NCBI GenBank assembly: GCA_964462595.1
Contig: CAYWXM010000072.1
Location: 7,915 to 71,914, forward strand
DNA from: SURF-21 sp964462595
GTDB lineage: Bacteria; Actinomycetota; Geothermincolia; Geothermincolales; RBG-13-55-18
DNA: 64,000 nucleotides
Direction of reading: 5' to 3'
Shown: piece after piece, positions 7,691 through 16,267 of the stretch
How positions within the stretch are numbered: position 1 is the stretch's first letter
Layout of the letters: the number at the start of each line of letters is the position of its first letter
Program-made: the position numbers and the translations under genes
Notes under the pieces: generated by a model
Databases searched by the model: none
Told to the model about the DNA's origin: nothing
What the model saw: only the letters and a program-made list of their open reading frames with translations

Positions 7691-8575
7691 CTAGAGCTTC
7701 CAGTAGCTCTCCTGCTTGCCGCTGGAATAGTCGTAATAACCCTTGCCGGTCTTCCTTCCCAGCAACCCCGCGGCCACCATGCGGCGCATGAGCGGCGGGG
7801 GATTGAACTTGGGGTCGCCGGTATCGTTGTATATAGCCGTGCAGGCGTTCATGAGCACGTCGATACCGGTCATGTCCGCCAGCTCCAGTGGTCCCATGGG
7901 AAGGTTGTAGCCCAGGCGCATGGCCTTGTCGATATCCTCCGGGGAGGCCACGCCCGCCTCGAGCATGCGGGCGGCCTCGGCTCCCATGGGCAGGTAGAGC
8001 CGGTTGGCGATGAACCCGGCATGGTCCTTGAGCACCCTGACCGTCTCTTTGCCCACTGACTGGCCCCACGCCTCCGCGGCCGCCATGGTCTCCTCCGAGG
8101 TCTGCAGGCCGCGGATGATCTCGCACAGTCGCATGAGGGGCACGGGGCTGAAGAAGTGTGTCCCCACCACCTTTTCGGGCCTCTTGGTGGCGGCCGCTAT
8201 GGAGGAGATGGGTATGGCGGAAGTGTTGGAGGCCAGGATGGCATGGGGCGGACATATCTCGTCCAGCTTCCCGAACACCTCTCTCTTCACGTCCAGGTTC
8301 TCGAACACCGCCTCCACCACGATATCGGCATCGGCTGCGTCCTCCAGGCTTATGGTTGTGGTGAGATTGGCCAGGGCCGCATCGTGTTTCTCCTGGGTTA
8401 TCTTCTCCTTGGAGAGAAACTTGCCCAGGGACCCCTTGATCGCCTCCAGGCCCTTGGCCGTGAACTCCTCCTTGACGTCGTGCATCTTCACCTTGTAGCC
8501 GGCGGTTGCGGAAACCTGTGCTATGCCGCCTCCCATCAAGCCGGACCCGACCACGAATACGTTCTTGATCTCCAT
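7691..8575 (-). CDS. hbd: 3-hydroxybutyryl-CoA / 3-hydroxyacyl-CoA dehydrogenase
   Basis: A 294-residue NAD(P)-dependent dehydrogenase, close to the usual length of about 280-290. The ATG at 8575 follows CAGGAGGTC. The Rossmann motif VVGSGLMGGGIAQ opens the protein. SNTSAIPISSIA and the catalytic His in GTHFFSPVP follow, and the C-terminal domain has GFIANRLYLPMGAEAARML and PLELADMTGIDVL. It oxidises 3-hydroxyacyl-CoA to 3-ketoacyl-CoA, or the reverse in synthesis. It is the first gene of the minus-strand operon running to base 1, so the promoter should lie upstream between 8576 and 8892. Confidence 0.92.
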   Translation of the reverse strand: MEIKNVFVVGSGLMGGGIAQVSATAGYKVKMHDVKEEFTAKGLEAIKGSLGKFLSKEKITQEKHDAALANLTTTISLEDAADADIVVEAVFENLDVKREVFGKLDEICPPHAILASNTSAIPISSIAAATKRPEKVVGTHFFSPVPLMRLCEIIRGLQTSEETMAAAEAWGQSVGKETVRVLKDHAGFIANRLYLPMGAEAARMLEAGVASPEDIDKAMRLGYNLPMGPLELADMTGIDVLMNACTAIYNDTGDPKFNPPPLMRRMVAAGLLGRKTGKGYYDYSSGKQESYWKL

Positions 8576-8892
8576 GCTGACCTCCTGATGATCCGACAAC
8601 CCGTCGTTAATTCCTGGCAAGCCTTGATTACTGGGTTTTAACGGCCGTCACGTACCGACCGCGCCAACGGCGCTAAAAGTATATCACGAAAGAGCCCGGC
8701 GGTTGTACACACGACAAGCAGGGATAACACCATTCATGCCGCACCCGGGAACCCCGGCTGGGGGGCGTTGCGATCAACTCGCATGGATGGATCGTAAGAG
8801 AGGCTTCCCGGGATCCGGGATGCCGGGCCGCCACCCCATGCCCGGAAGAGCTAGCGCATCCTAAGCGCGTGTTTTTGTGATAGCCTGTCGAT
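8576..8892. other. Intergenic, divergent promoter region
   Basis: A 317 bp gap between the divergently read hbd gene and a small plus-strand gene. A minus-strand TATACT (-10-like) lies near 8680, without a convincing -35 box, next to a small palindrome GCGCCAACGGCGC. I found nothing else that I can name. Confidence 0.4.
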
Positions 8893-9207
8893 ATGGAATT
8901 TCAACACGCGCAGGGCGATGAGGATATCGCGGTTATAAGAGAGGCGCTGGACGTCGTGAAGACCGCGCGCTACCAGTTCGGAACCCTCACCCACATGAGC
9001 GATGACCTGGAAAGCTCCGTGGGCGGGCTGCGCTCCTGGCTACAAGGGGTGCAGGAGTTCCTCTCCGACGGCAGGAACGTAGCTCTTGCGGCTGCCTCGA
9101 TCATCGCGGCGGCCGTTTGCATCGATTACGCGCGCGGCTGGTTCAAGGCCAGGAGAGGCGGGGGTCAGCCTTTGAGATTCGCCAGGCGGCTGGCAAGGCT
9201 TATCTGA
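8893..9207 (+). CDS. Small hypothetical membrane protein
   Basis: A 104-residue protein of unknown function. The first 60 residues are soluble and weakly amphipathic (DIAVIREALDVVKTARYQ, then LESSVGGLRSWLQGVQEFL). A single membrane-like helix follows (VALAAASIIAAAVCI), then a basic tail (FKARRGG...RFARRLARL), suggesting an anchored protein with its tail in the cytoplasm. No clear Shine-Dalgarno precedes the ATG. A strong 10 bp hairpin 25 bp after the stop supports it as a transcribed unit. Confidence 0.5.
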   Translation: MEFQHAQGDEDIAVIREALDVVKTARYQFGTLTHMSDDLESSVGGLRSWLQGVQEFLSDGRNVALAAASIIAAAVCIDYARGWFKARRGGGQPLRFARRLARLI

Positions 9208-9231
9208 CCCGCCTCTCCGTCGTGACATGCG

Positions 9232-9258
9232 CGAGCGGCTCCCCCGGAGAGCCGCTCG
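9232..9258 (+). terminator. Hairpin terminator after the small membrane gene
   Basis: A perfect 10 bp stem, CGAGCGGCTC with GAGCCGCTCG, closing a 7-base loop (9242-9248), 25 bp after the stop at 9207. There is no T-run, so it is a hairpin terminator candidate only. Confidence 0.55.
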
Positions 9259-9410
9259 AACCTAGGCCCTGGCTTCAAGGGGAGCCGACTGACGGTCCGG
9301 ATATTCGGGCGGTGACATATGGACGGATGCAGCCCCACGCGAGAACACCCCTTTACGGCACACCGGGGTTTCTCGCCGGCCGTTCGGCAGCGCCGATAAG
9401 ATGGCGGCGG

Positions 9411-11123
9411 TTACGGGCCGACCCCGCCGAAAAGGGGGACGTGAGAGAAGCTCCCCACGTCGAAGAGCCCCTTGTCCGTGATCTTCAGCTCGGGGATCAC
9501 CGGCAAGGCCATGAAGGAGAGGGTCATGAAGGGGTCGCTCAGCGGGCATCCAAGCTTCCGCGCCGCCTCCTGCAGCCCGTGCACACGGTCCCTGACCTCG
9601 CGCAGGGGAAGTGTAGACATGAGTCCCGCCACGTCGAGCGGCAGGTCCGCCAGCACCTTTCCCCCGCTCACCACCGCCTGGCCGCCGCCCATCTTTTCCA
9701 CCGCCCGGGCCGCCGCGAGGATGTCCTCGTCGCTTGCTCCCACCACCATGAGATTATGGGAATCGTGCGCCACCGTGGAGGCTATAGCCCCCTCCCGCAG
9801 CCCGAAACCATGGATAAAGCCTATACCCACGTTACCCGTGCCGAGATGCCTTTCGAATACGCAGATCTTCAGCAGGTCGCGCGTGATGTCGCAGACCGCC
9901 TTGCCATCCGCGACCGCCGGCTTCTCGCTCAACCTGGTGGTGACGATCTGGTCGGGGATAACCCCTATGACCAGCATCTCGCCGCCGTCCGCCCTTGCCT
10001 CGATGCCTCCCGTTTTCTCCCAGGCTATCCTCATGGCCCCCGGCGCGGGAGGGCCGGGGCGGACCTCCATCCCCAGGGTGCCGCCCTCCGCTACTTTCCC
10101 GCCTCCCTTGTAAACCTGGAGCACCTTGAAGCCCTCGAGATCCTCCAACACCACCAGGTCCGCCAGCCAACCGGGCACGATGCCTCCCCTCTCCCGCAAA
10201 CCGAAACGGCTTGCCGCGTTGAGGGTAACCATGCGAATGGCGGTTAAAGGGTCCAGGCCCAACCCCACCGCCTTGCGCAGGATATGATCCATGTGGCCCT
10301 CATCCAGCAGGTCCTTGGGCTGACGGTCGTCATCGACGAAGATGCAACGCCCCACGTTCGCCGGACTTACAATGGGCAGAAGGGCTTCCAGGTTCCTGGC
10401 GGTGGAACCCTCCCTGATATAGATAAACATGCCTTTGGCCAGTTTCTCCGCCGCCTCGTCCGCGCTGACGCATTCATGGTCCGACTCCACACCGGCCGCT
10501 ATGTAGGCATCGAGGTCGCGCCCGGTCAGCCCCGGAGCGTGGCCGTCTATGGGGAGGCCCTTGCAGGCAGCGATCTTCGCTATTACTGCGGGGTCGGCAT
10601 TGATCACGCCGGGGAAGTTCATGACCTCTCCCAGCCCGATGACGGTTTCCTCCTGCAGCAGGGGGGCGAGGTCTTTCGCTTCCAGGACCGCTCCCGCCGT
10701 CTCCATCGGCGTGGCCGGAACGCAGGAAGGCAGCATCACGAAAACGTCCAGCGGCAGCCCCTCGCTCAAGCTCATCATGTAGTGGATGCCCTCTATACCC
10801 AGGACATTGGCGATCTCGTGGTAGTCGGTGACCACGGCGGTCGTGCCGGACGGCACCACCGCACGCGCGTATTCGGGCAGGCTGACCATGGAGGACTCGA
10901 TATGCACGTGCCCATCGATGAAACCGGGGCAGAGATAGGCGCCGCCTATGTCTACCCTGTTCTTTGCCGGTCGGTCTCCGAAACCGGCTATCCTGCCATC
11001 GCTTATGGCAACCGAACCCTCTTCCACCACGCCCTCGAACACATCGATTATCAGCGCTCCGGTTATCAGCAGGTCGGCTTCCGCCTCCCCCCTCGCCACT
11101 GCCATAAAGTCCTTAAACGCCAT
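9411..11123 (-). CDS. ade: Adenine deaminase
   Basis: A 570-residue amidohydrolase-superfamily enzyme, the usual length for Ade, which deaminates adenine to hypoxanthine in purine salvage. The metal-site motif GFIDGHVHIESSM is near residue 70. GHAPGL and ESDHECVSADEA follow in the barrel. The C-terminal domain has the Ade-typical VAHDSHNLMVVGASDEDI. The ATG at 11123 is preceded by GGGAGCAAGG. The next gene upstream, an alcohol dehydrogenase, ends 35 bp away on the same strand, so the two may be co-transcribed, although no metabolic link is obvious. Confidence 0.93.
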   Translation of the reverse strand: MAFKDFMAVARGEAEADLLITGALIIDVFEGVVEEGSVAISDGRIAGFGDRPAKNRVDIGGAYLCPGFIDGHVHIESSMVSLPEYARAVVPSGTTAVVTDYHEIANVLGIEGIHYMMSLSEGLPLDVFVMLPSCVPATPMETAGAVLEAKDLAPLLQEETVIGLGEVMNFPGVINADPAVIAKIAACKGLPIDGHAPGLTGRDLDAYIAAGVESDHECVSADEAAEKLAKGMFIYIREGSTARNLEALLPIVSPANVGRCIFVDDDRQPKDLLDEGHMDHILRKAVGLGLDPLTAIRMVTLNAASRFGLRERGGIVPGWLADLVVLEDLEGFKVLQVYKGGGKVAEGGTLGMEVRPGPPAPGAMRIAWEKTGGIEARADGGEMLVIGVIPDQIVTTRLSEKPAVADGKAVCDITRDLLKICVFERHLGTGNVGIGFIHGFGLREGAIASTVAHDSHNLMVVGASDEDILAAARAVEKMGGGQAVVSGGKVLADLPLDVAGLMSTLPLREVRDRVHGLQEAARKLGCPLSDPFMTLSFMALPVIPELKITDKGLFDVGSFSHVPLFGGVGP

Positions 11124-11158
11124 GTCCTTGCTCCCTTCGCACGTGGATGAACCGCCTC

Positions 11159-12172
11159 CTAGATAACCGGCTTTTCCAGGAGCTCGCCCGGCTGCCTGAG
11201 ACCCTCGGCGGGATATGTCTTCATCTCCAGGATGACCTTCAAGGCTTCGTCCCTCATGGCATACTCGAAAGCCTGCAGCCCCATCTCCAGTGGGAATCTG
11301 CGATCGATCAGCTCCTGCACGTTGACCAGGCCCCTGAGCAAAGCACGGATAGCCGGCTCAAACGGTCCGCAGCGAGAGCCGATGACACTGACCTCGTCCA
11401 CCACCAGCGAGGAGATATCCACGCTCAACGACTCCACGTAGGTGCTTTTCTGCACGATGGTGCCTGTGGCGTCCACCAGGGAACGGGCAAGATAGAAACC
11501 CTCCGGGCTGCCCGTGGATTCGATGACCAGGTCGAAACGCTCGCTGGTATCGAGATCCTTTTCCATCACCGTCGTTACCCCCAGGCGGTCGAGTATCTTG
11601 AGCTTGTGGGGGTATCGCCCGACCGCCAGGAGGGCGCACCCGCTCAGACGCAGCACCTGCGCCGCCATCAGGCCCAACTTGCCGTCGCCCAGCACCGCCA
11701 CCCTGTGAGCCGGGTTGACGTGCACCTGTTCGCTGATGCGAAAGCAGGCGGCAAGGGGTTCCACGAAAACGGCTGAATACAATGGCAAGGTGTCCGGTAT
11801 CACCCTGAGGTTGGCGACGGGAAGGGTCATGTATTCGGCAAAGGCTCCGTCACGCCCGCTGATGCCGATGGTGGTGCGGTCGCGGCAATGGTTCCCTTTC
11901 CCGCTCAAGCACAACGGGCAGACGCCGCAGGGGCAGTTGATCTCGCCCACTACCCTCTTGCCTAAAAGCTCCGGCTCGTCCGCCGCGGCCACCACTCCCA
12001 CGAACTCGTGCCCCGGCACGCCCACGAAGTCCATGTAACCCCCTGCGATCTCCTTGTCTGTATTGCAGATTCCCGCAGCCATTATCTTTATCAGCGCCTC
12101 ACCCGGCCCTGGCTCGGGCATCGGCAGATCTACCCGCAGCTTCAATTCGCCGTCGTAGTACAAACCGAGCAT
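11159..12172 (-). CDS. Zinc-dependent medium-chain alcohol dehydrogenase
   Basis: A 337-residue MDR-family dehydrogenase. It has a catalytic zinc Cys in AAGICNTDKEI, the GHEFVGVV His-Glu motif, and a structural zinc lobe with four cysteines (CPCGVCPLC...GNHC). The coenzyme domain reads VAVLGDGKLGLMAAQ. The family oxidises alcohols or polyols with NAD(P); this sequence is closest in style to threonine/sorbitol-type members, but the substrate cannot be named. GAGAGGAG precedes the ATG at 12172. It precedes adenine deaminase on the same strand by 35 bp. Confidence 0.88.
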   Translation of the reverse strand: MLGLYYDGELKLRVDLPMPEPGPGEALIKIMAAGICNTDKEIAGGYMDFVGVPGHEFVGVVAAADEPELLGKRVVGEINCPCGVCPLCLSGKGNHCRDRTTIGISGRDGAFAEYMTLPVANLRVIPDTLPLYSAVFVEPLAACFRISEQVHVNPAHRVAVLGDGKLGLMAAQVLRLSGCALLAVGRYPHKLKILDRLGVTTVMEKDLDTSERFDLVIESTGSPEGFYLARSLVDATGTIVQKSTYVESLSVDISSLVVDEVSVIGSRCGPFEPAIRALLRGLVNVQELIDRRFPLEMGLQAFEYAMRDEALKVILEMKTYPAEGLRQPGELLEKPVI

Positions 12173-12443
12173 CGCCGATATCTCCTCTCCCTCGGCCCCT
12201 TACCGGGCTAAATCCCTGGGCTCCGCGGCACGTTCTCCAGCAATACGTGCGTATATACCGCCGAGTCCCCGTCTGGCCATAATCTCTCTATCAAGGTTTC
12301 GCGGGCCTTACTTTTCTTCACTATTCATAATATAACCCCTCAGCCGGCCAAGGGAACATGACGGCACTTCCCGCGTGGTTCAGATGTAATATACTGGCCT
12401 TAACGGCTTGCGGCGATATGCGATTCAGAAGGGGGTTTGAACG

Positions 12444-13376
12444 ATGATCATCGACAGTCACTGTCACCTGGTCGGGGATGGATGGGCGACGCGCAGCTTC
12501 TTCGTCGGCCTGGCGCGCGAAGCAACCGCCATGATGGGGAAGGCAAGCGGAGAATATCCCGATGCGGAGGCCTTGATCGATAACCTCATGCCCGTCCTTG
12601 CCGACAACACCGGGGAGAAGCTGATCGCCAGCATGGACGCGGCCGGCGTCGATAAGACATGTGTGTTCTCCACCGACTTCGGGCTGGCCACGGGGGATCC
12701 CGAGGTTTCCATGGAGGACCAGAACCGCATGATAGCGGAGGCGGCCCAGCGCTTTCCGGATCGGCTTATCCCCTTTTTCACCATCGATCCCCGGCGCCCC
12801 GAAGGGCTCGACCTTTTCCGGCGCGGGGTGGAGAAATGGGGTATGAAGGGACTGAAATTCCACCCCACCGCCGGCTTTTTCCCTTACGACGAGGTGGCAT
12901 ATCCCTTCTACGAGAAGTGCATGGATTACGGCATCCCGGTCCTCTTCCACACCGGGTCCATCGCTGCCCCCCTCAAGGCCCGCTATGCCCGTCCCATCAA
13001 CGTCGACGACGTGGCGGCAGACTTCCCCGAACTTCCCATCATCATGGCCCACATCTCTCATCAGCTCTGGGAGGAGGCCATGCTGGTGGCCAGCGTCAAG
13101 CCCAACGTGTACGTGGATATATGCAACTGGCAGTTCGTTTATACCAGCCATCCCCAGGATTTCTATCGCACCTTGCGCGCGGTGGTGGACGAGATCGGCC
13201 CCTGGCGCGTTTTCTGGGCGACAGACGGCCCCTACGCCAACATCCTCTGCCCCCTCGATACCTGGGTAAAGGCGGTGGCCGAGCCCGACCTGAGCAGCTG
13301 TCCCGATATCTCCTTCACCCCGGAAGAGCGGGAGATAATCATGGGTAAAGCCTTCGCGAAGATGATGGGACTTTAG
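12444..13376 (+). CDS. Amidohydrolase (TIM-barrel metal hydrolase)
   Basis: A 310-residue amidohydrolase-2 family protein. Metal-ligand motifs appear in order: HxH in IIDSHCHLVG at the N terminus, a barrel His in GLKFHPTAGFF, HTGS, MAHISHQ, and the final Asp in FWATDGPYAN. Members include decarboxylases and hydrolases acting on cyclic or aromatic acids; the substrate is unknown. AAGGGGG precedes the ATG at 12444. It stands alone on the plus strand between two minus-strand units, and a GC-rich hairpin near 13434-13466 may end its transcript. Confidence 0.85.
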   Translation: MIIDSHCHLVGDGWATRSFFVGLAREATAMMGKASGEYPDAEALIDNLMPVLADNTGEKLIASMDAAGVDKTCVFSTDFGLATGDPEVSMEDQNRMIAEAAQRFPDRLIPFFTIDPRRPEGLDLFRRGVEKWGMKGLKFHPTAGFFPYDEVAYPFYEKCMDYGIPVLFHTGSIAAPLKARYARPINVDDVAADFPELPIIMAHISHQLWEEAMLVASVKPNVYVDICNWQFVYTSHPQDFYRTLRAVVDEIGPWRVFWATDGPYANILCPLDTWVKAVAEPDLSSCPDISFTPEEREIIMGKAFAKMMGL

Positions 13377-13433
13377 GTCCGTGCTCTCCGCACGCGTTAT
13401 ATGAGGGCAGGATATGGTGCTGTAAAGCGAACC

Positions 13434-13466
13434 GGGCCTGGCCTCTTAGCGTTGAGGGCCGGGCCC
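13434..13466. terminator. Imperfect GC-rich hairpin between convergent genes
   Basis: GGGCCTGGCCTC (13434-13445) pairs, with small bulges, with GAGGGCCGGGCCC (13454-13466). It lies between the amidohydrolase gene (+) and the MMPL gene (-), a position where a bidirectional terminator is expected. No T-run follows. Confidence 0.45.
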
Positions 13467-13559
13467 TGGATGCACGCGTGTTGACACGCCCTTTTCATCA
13501 TCCCGCCGCGAGGAGATTCCATTTCCAGGCCCGACCCCGGAAACGGCTATCGTGCCTGG

Positions 13560-16085
13560 TTAAACTTGATTGTCCGCCTCGGCCAGTTTCAACTCCGCCG
13601 CCCCGCTTGGGACCTCTTCCTCCGACGTCTGGCGGCGGCGGGCGATAAGGGTGATGATGGAGGGAAGCACCAGCAGGCTGGCGAACAGGGACACCGCGAG
13701 GGACAGGGCGGTTATGAGCCCGAAACGCCGGATGGGCTGCATCTTGGAATAAGCGATGACCAGGAAGGCGCCCGAAGTGCATATCGAGCTGGCGACCAGG
13801 GGTTTGCCCACCCTGGTGACGCAGATGCCCAGAGCCACGGCCACACTCACGCTTCCCGGCGAGTATTCCTCGAGGAAGCGGTGGGTGACGTGGATGCCGT
13901 AATCGATGCCCATGCCGATGATGAGGGATACGATAAGCACGGTCATCATGTCCAGCGTCCACCCCATGAGGGAGATGAAACCCAGTTCCACGGTTATCCC
14001 GGCCACGAGTACGGACAACGTGGCCAGCCCGTATTTAAAGGAACGGAATATCAGGATAAGGAAGAAACCCGACATGGCCAGGGCCAGAATCGAGGTCTTG
14101 ATCTGGGTGGGGACGAGGTTGCCCAGCATATCGGCGGTAAGCGGCGTGATACCTCCCACCTGGTAGGCGATGCCCGCCGACCCGAAGATGTCTGCCGCCG
14201 CCTCGCTCAAGACACGGTCCTTTTCGACCATCTCGGAATTGCTGCTGGCGCCCTCGCTGAATATGGAGATCAGCGCGGCCTGGTGGTCATCGGATATGAG
14301 TTTTCCCTCCTGCGGGCCGAAGAGCGCACCGATGGCGGCAAGGTCTTCTTCCGCCTCGGCCCTGGTGGCGGGAAGCGTGGCCGCGAAATCCTCTCCGGGC
14401 ACGGCTTTCCCCATCTCCACCCGATAATCGCTGATGAGCTCCCCGATACTCGAGCTGCCGTTATCGCTGAAATACTGGGTCTGCGCAATCCCCCCCTGGA
14501 AGGCATGCATGGCCGCCATGACCTCGGGCTCGAGCACATCCCCGGTCAGAAGGACTACGTCCTGCTGCTGTCCCCCGAATATATCCTCCTGCAGGTACTG
14601 GGCCTGCAACGAGGGTATATCCTGGGGCGCCAATGCCCTGAGGTCGGGCGTGGTCGTGAGCCGGAAGGTGCCCATGATGCAGATGAGTACGATGAAACCG
14701 TACACGATCACCACCGCTACCGGGCTACCCTGGGATATGCTCGCGATCCTGCCCAGGGCGCGGTCGATGCGCGAGTGGCCTTCATGAGAAAATATGGTTA
14801 CTCCACGCGGAGTCCTGCTGGTGCCCTTGCGCAGCCGGCGGTCCTCGCGCAGTATCATCAAGGCGGGCAGGAAAGTGACGCTGAATATGAAGCAGAGCCC
14901 GATACCGGCGGCCGCCATGTACCCGAACTCCTGCAGCACGTCGAAATCGGAGAACCCGAAAGAGGCGAAGCCGAATATGGTGGTTATGCAGGCGAGGAAG
15001 ATGGCCACTCCCACGGTGATCACGGCCTTGTACGCCGCCTTGCGGGGCTCCTTGTCTATGCCGAACTCCTCGTAGAAACGTCCCATCATGTACACCAGGT
15101 TGCCCATGCTTATCCCTAATACCAGAGGCCCGATGATCACTGAGACCACGGTGAAAGGCAGCCTGAACCAGCCCATGATCCCGTATATCCATATCGTGGT
15201 GAGGACGATGACCGCCAGTGGGAGCAGTACGTCGGTAAACCTCTGGAAGGTGAGGTAGAGCAGCAGCATGAGCATGGCCACGGCCACCACGGCCATGACC
15301 CAGGTACTCGAGAGAACGTAGTCCTCGAGGTCCTTGTCGATGGAGGGATCGCCACCGATGTAAACGGTCGCCGGCACCTCGCCGCCCTCGAAATAGTCGC
15401 GGAAGAATCCCTCCGCGCGGGTAGCGAAGTCCTTGCGCTGCGGGGAATCCAGTTCGGGGTTCACCTTGACGAGGATCTTGGCGTACCTGCCGTCCTCGGA
15501 GAGCAGCGCCGACCCCTGCTTCTCCACCGTCCATTTGTAACCTACCGGGTTCGCGAGGTACATGTCGACACCCTCCACGATGACCTGCTCGAAAGGCACT
15601 ATCTCCCCGGGGTTGTTCGGGTTGGGCTGCACGGTCCCTTCGCCGTAATCTATAACCGTGGCGACATCGGGCAGCACCTGCTCGGCCTGCTCCATGGTCT
15701 TGGCCAGGCCCCTGTCCAGCGCGCTCTGCCGCGCCATCTGCACGACGTTAAGGCCGTAAGCGCTGAGGTAATGCTGTACGTAGACGTAATCGTTTTCGCC
15801 CGTGGCCTCCGCCATCGCGTCCTCGAGAAGAAGGAATTTCTTGATCATGGGATAGGAGAAAAGCTCGTCGCTCTCCACCATGGGGTACTCGTTGGTGGTG
15901 CCGCCGAAGAGCTGGTCGACCTGCTCGAGGGTGCGGGAGGTCTCGTATCCGGTGGGGATGAGGTCCTTCTGCCCCGCCCTGATCTCTATGAACGACATGC
16001 CTATCGCAACCGGTATGGTGAGCAGGATACTGATGAGCACGATGGCCTTGGCGTGATCCCGGCAAAGGCGGGCGAAGAAAGACAT
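13560..16085 (-). CDS. MMPL/RND-family lipid or hopanoid exporter
   Basis: An 841-residue membrane protein with the RND layout: one N-terminal membrane helix (IVLISILLTIPVAIGMSF), a large extracytoplasmic loop, five helices, then a second helix-loop-helices half. MMPL-type core segments include IGPLVLGISMGNLVYMMGRF and VLIVSLIIGMGIDYGIHVTHR, with the buried polar residues typical of proton-driven pumps. Known relatives move lipids, including mycolic-acid precursors and hopanoids, to the outer layers of the envelope. GGGGAGGG precedes the ATG. It is divergent from an acyl-CoA synthetase gene that starts 182 bp away, which fits a lipid-related role; the cargo is unknown. Confidence 0.88.
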   Translation of the reverse strand: MSFFARLCRDHAKAIVLISILLTIPVAIGMSFIEIRAGQKDLIPTGYETSRTLEQVDQLFGGTTNEYPMVESDELFSYPMIKKFLLLEDAMAEATGENDYVYVQHYLSAYGLNVVQMARQSALDRGLAKTMEQAEQVLPDVATVIDYGEGTVQPNPNNPGEIVPFEQVIVEGVDMYLANPVGYKWTVEKQGSALLSEDGRYAKILVKVNPELDSPQRKDFATRAEGFFRDYFEGGEVPATVYIGGDPSIDKDLEDYVLSSTWVMAVVAVAMLMLLLYLTFQRFTDVLLPLAVIVLTTIWIYGIMGWFRLPFTVVSVIIGPLVLGISMGNLVYMMGRFYEEFGIDKEPRKAAYKAVITVGVAIFLACITTIFGFASFGFSDFDVLQEFGYMAAAGIGLCFIFSVTFLPALMILREDRRLRKGTSRTPRGVTIFSHEGHSRIDRALGRIASISQGSPVAVVIVYGFIVLICIMGTFRLTTTPDLRALAPQDIPSLQAQYLQEDIFGGQQQDVVLLTGDVLEPEVMAAMHAFQGGIAQTQYFSDNGSSSIGELISDYRVEMGKAVPGEDFAATLPATRAEAEEDLAAIGALFGPQEGKLISDDHQAALISIFSEGASSNSEMVEKDRVLSEAAADIFGSAGIAYQVGGITPLTADMLGNLVPTQIKTSILALAMSGFFLILIFRSFKYGLATLSVLVAGITVELGFISLMGWTLDMMTVLIVSLIIGMGIDYGIHVTHRFLEEYSPGSVSVAVALGICVTRVGKPLVASSICTSGAFLVIAYSKMQPIRRFGLITALSLAVSLFASLLVLPSIITLIARRRQTSEEEVPSGAAELKLAEADNQV

Positions 16086-16267
16086 CTTAAATCCCTCCCC
16101 TGGACTTCATCTACATTCCGGCCTCATGCCCAATAAAACTTTCGTTCCCTGTAGGTTACTATCCTCCACGGTGCGAGGCAAATCTCCGCGGCCCACGATA
16201 CGTCACCGGCATCTGTTAAAATATCATAGGACATGCGAGCCTTCGGGGAAAAGGCGGTGGACGGGAA

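Noticed and set aside
13566..15119. Long plus-strand frame opposite the MMPL gene
   Set aside because: High-GC shadow frame; no signal, helix pattern or ribosome site.
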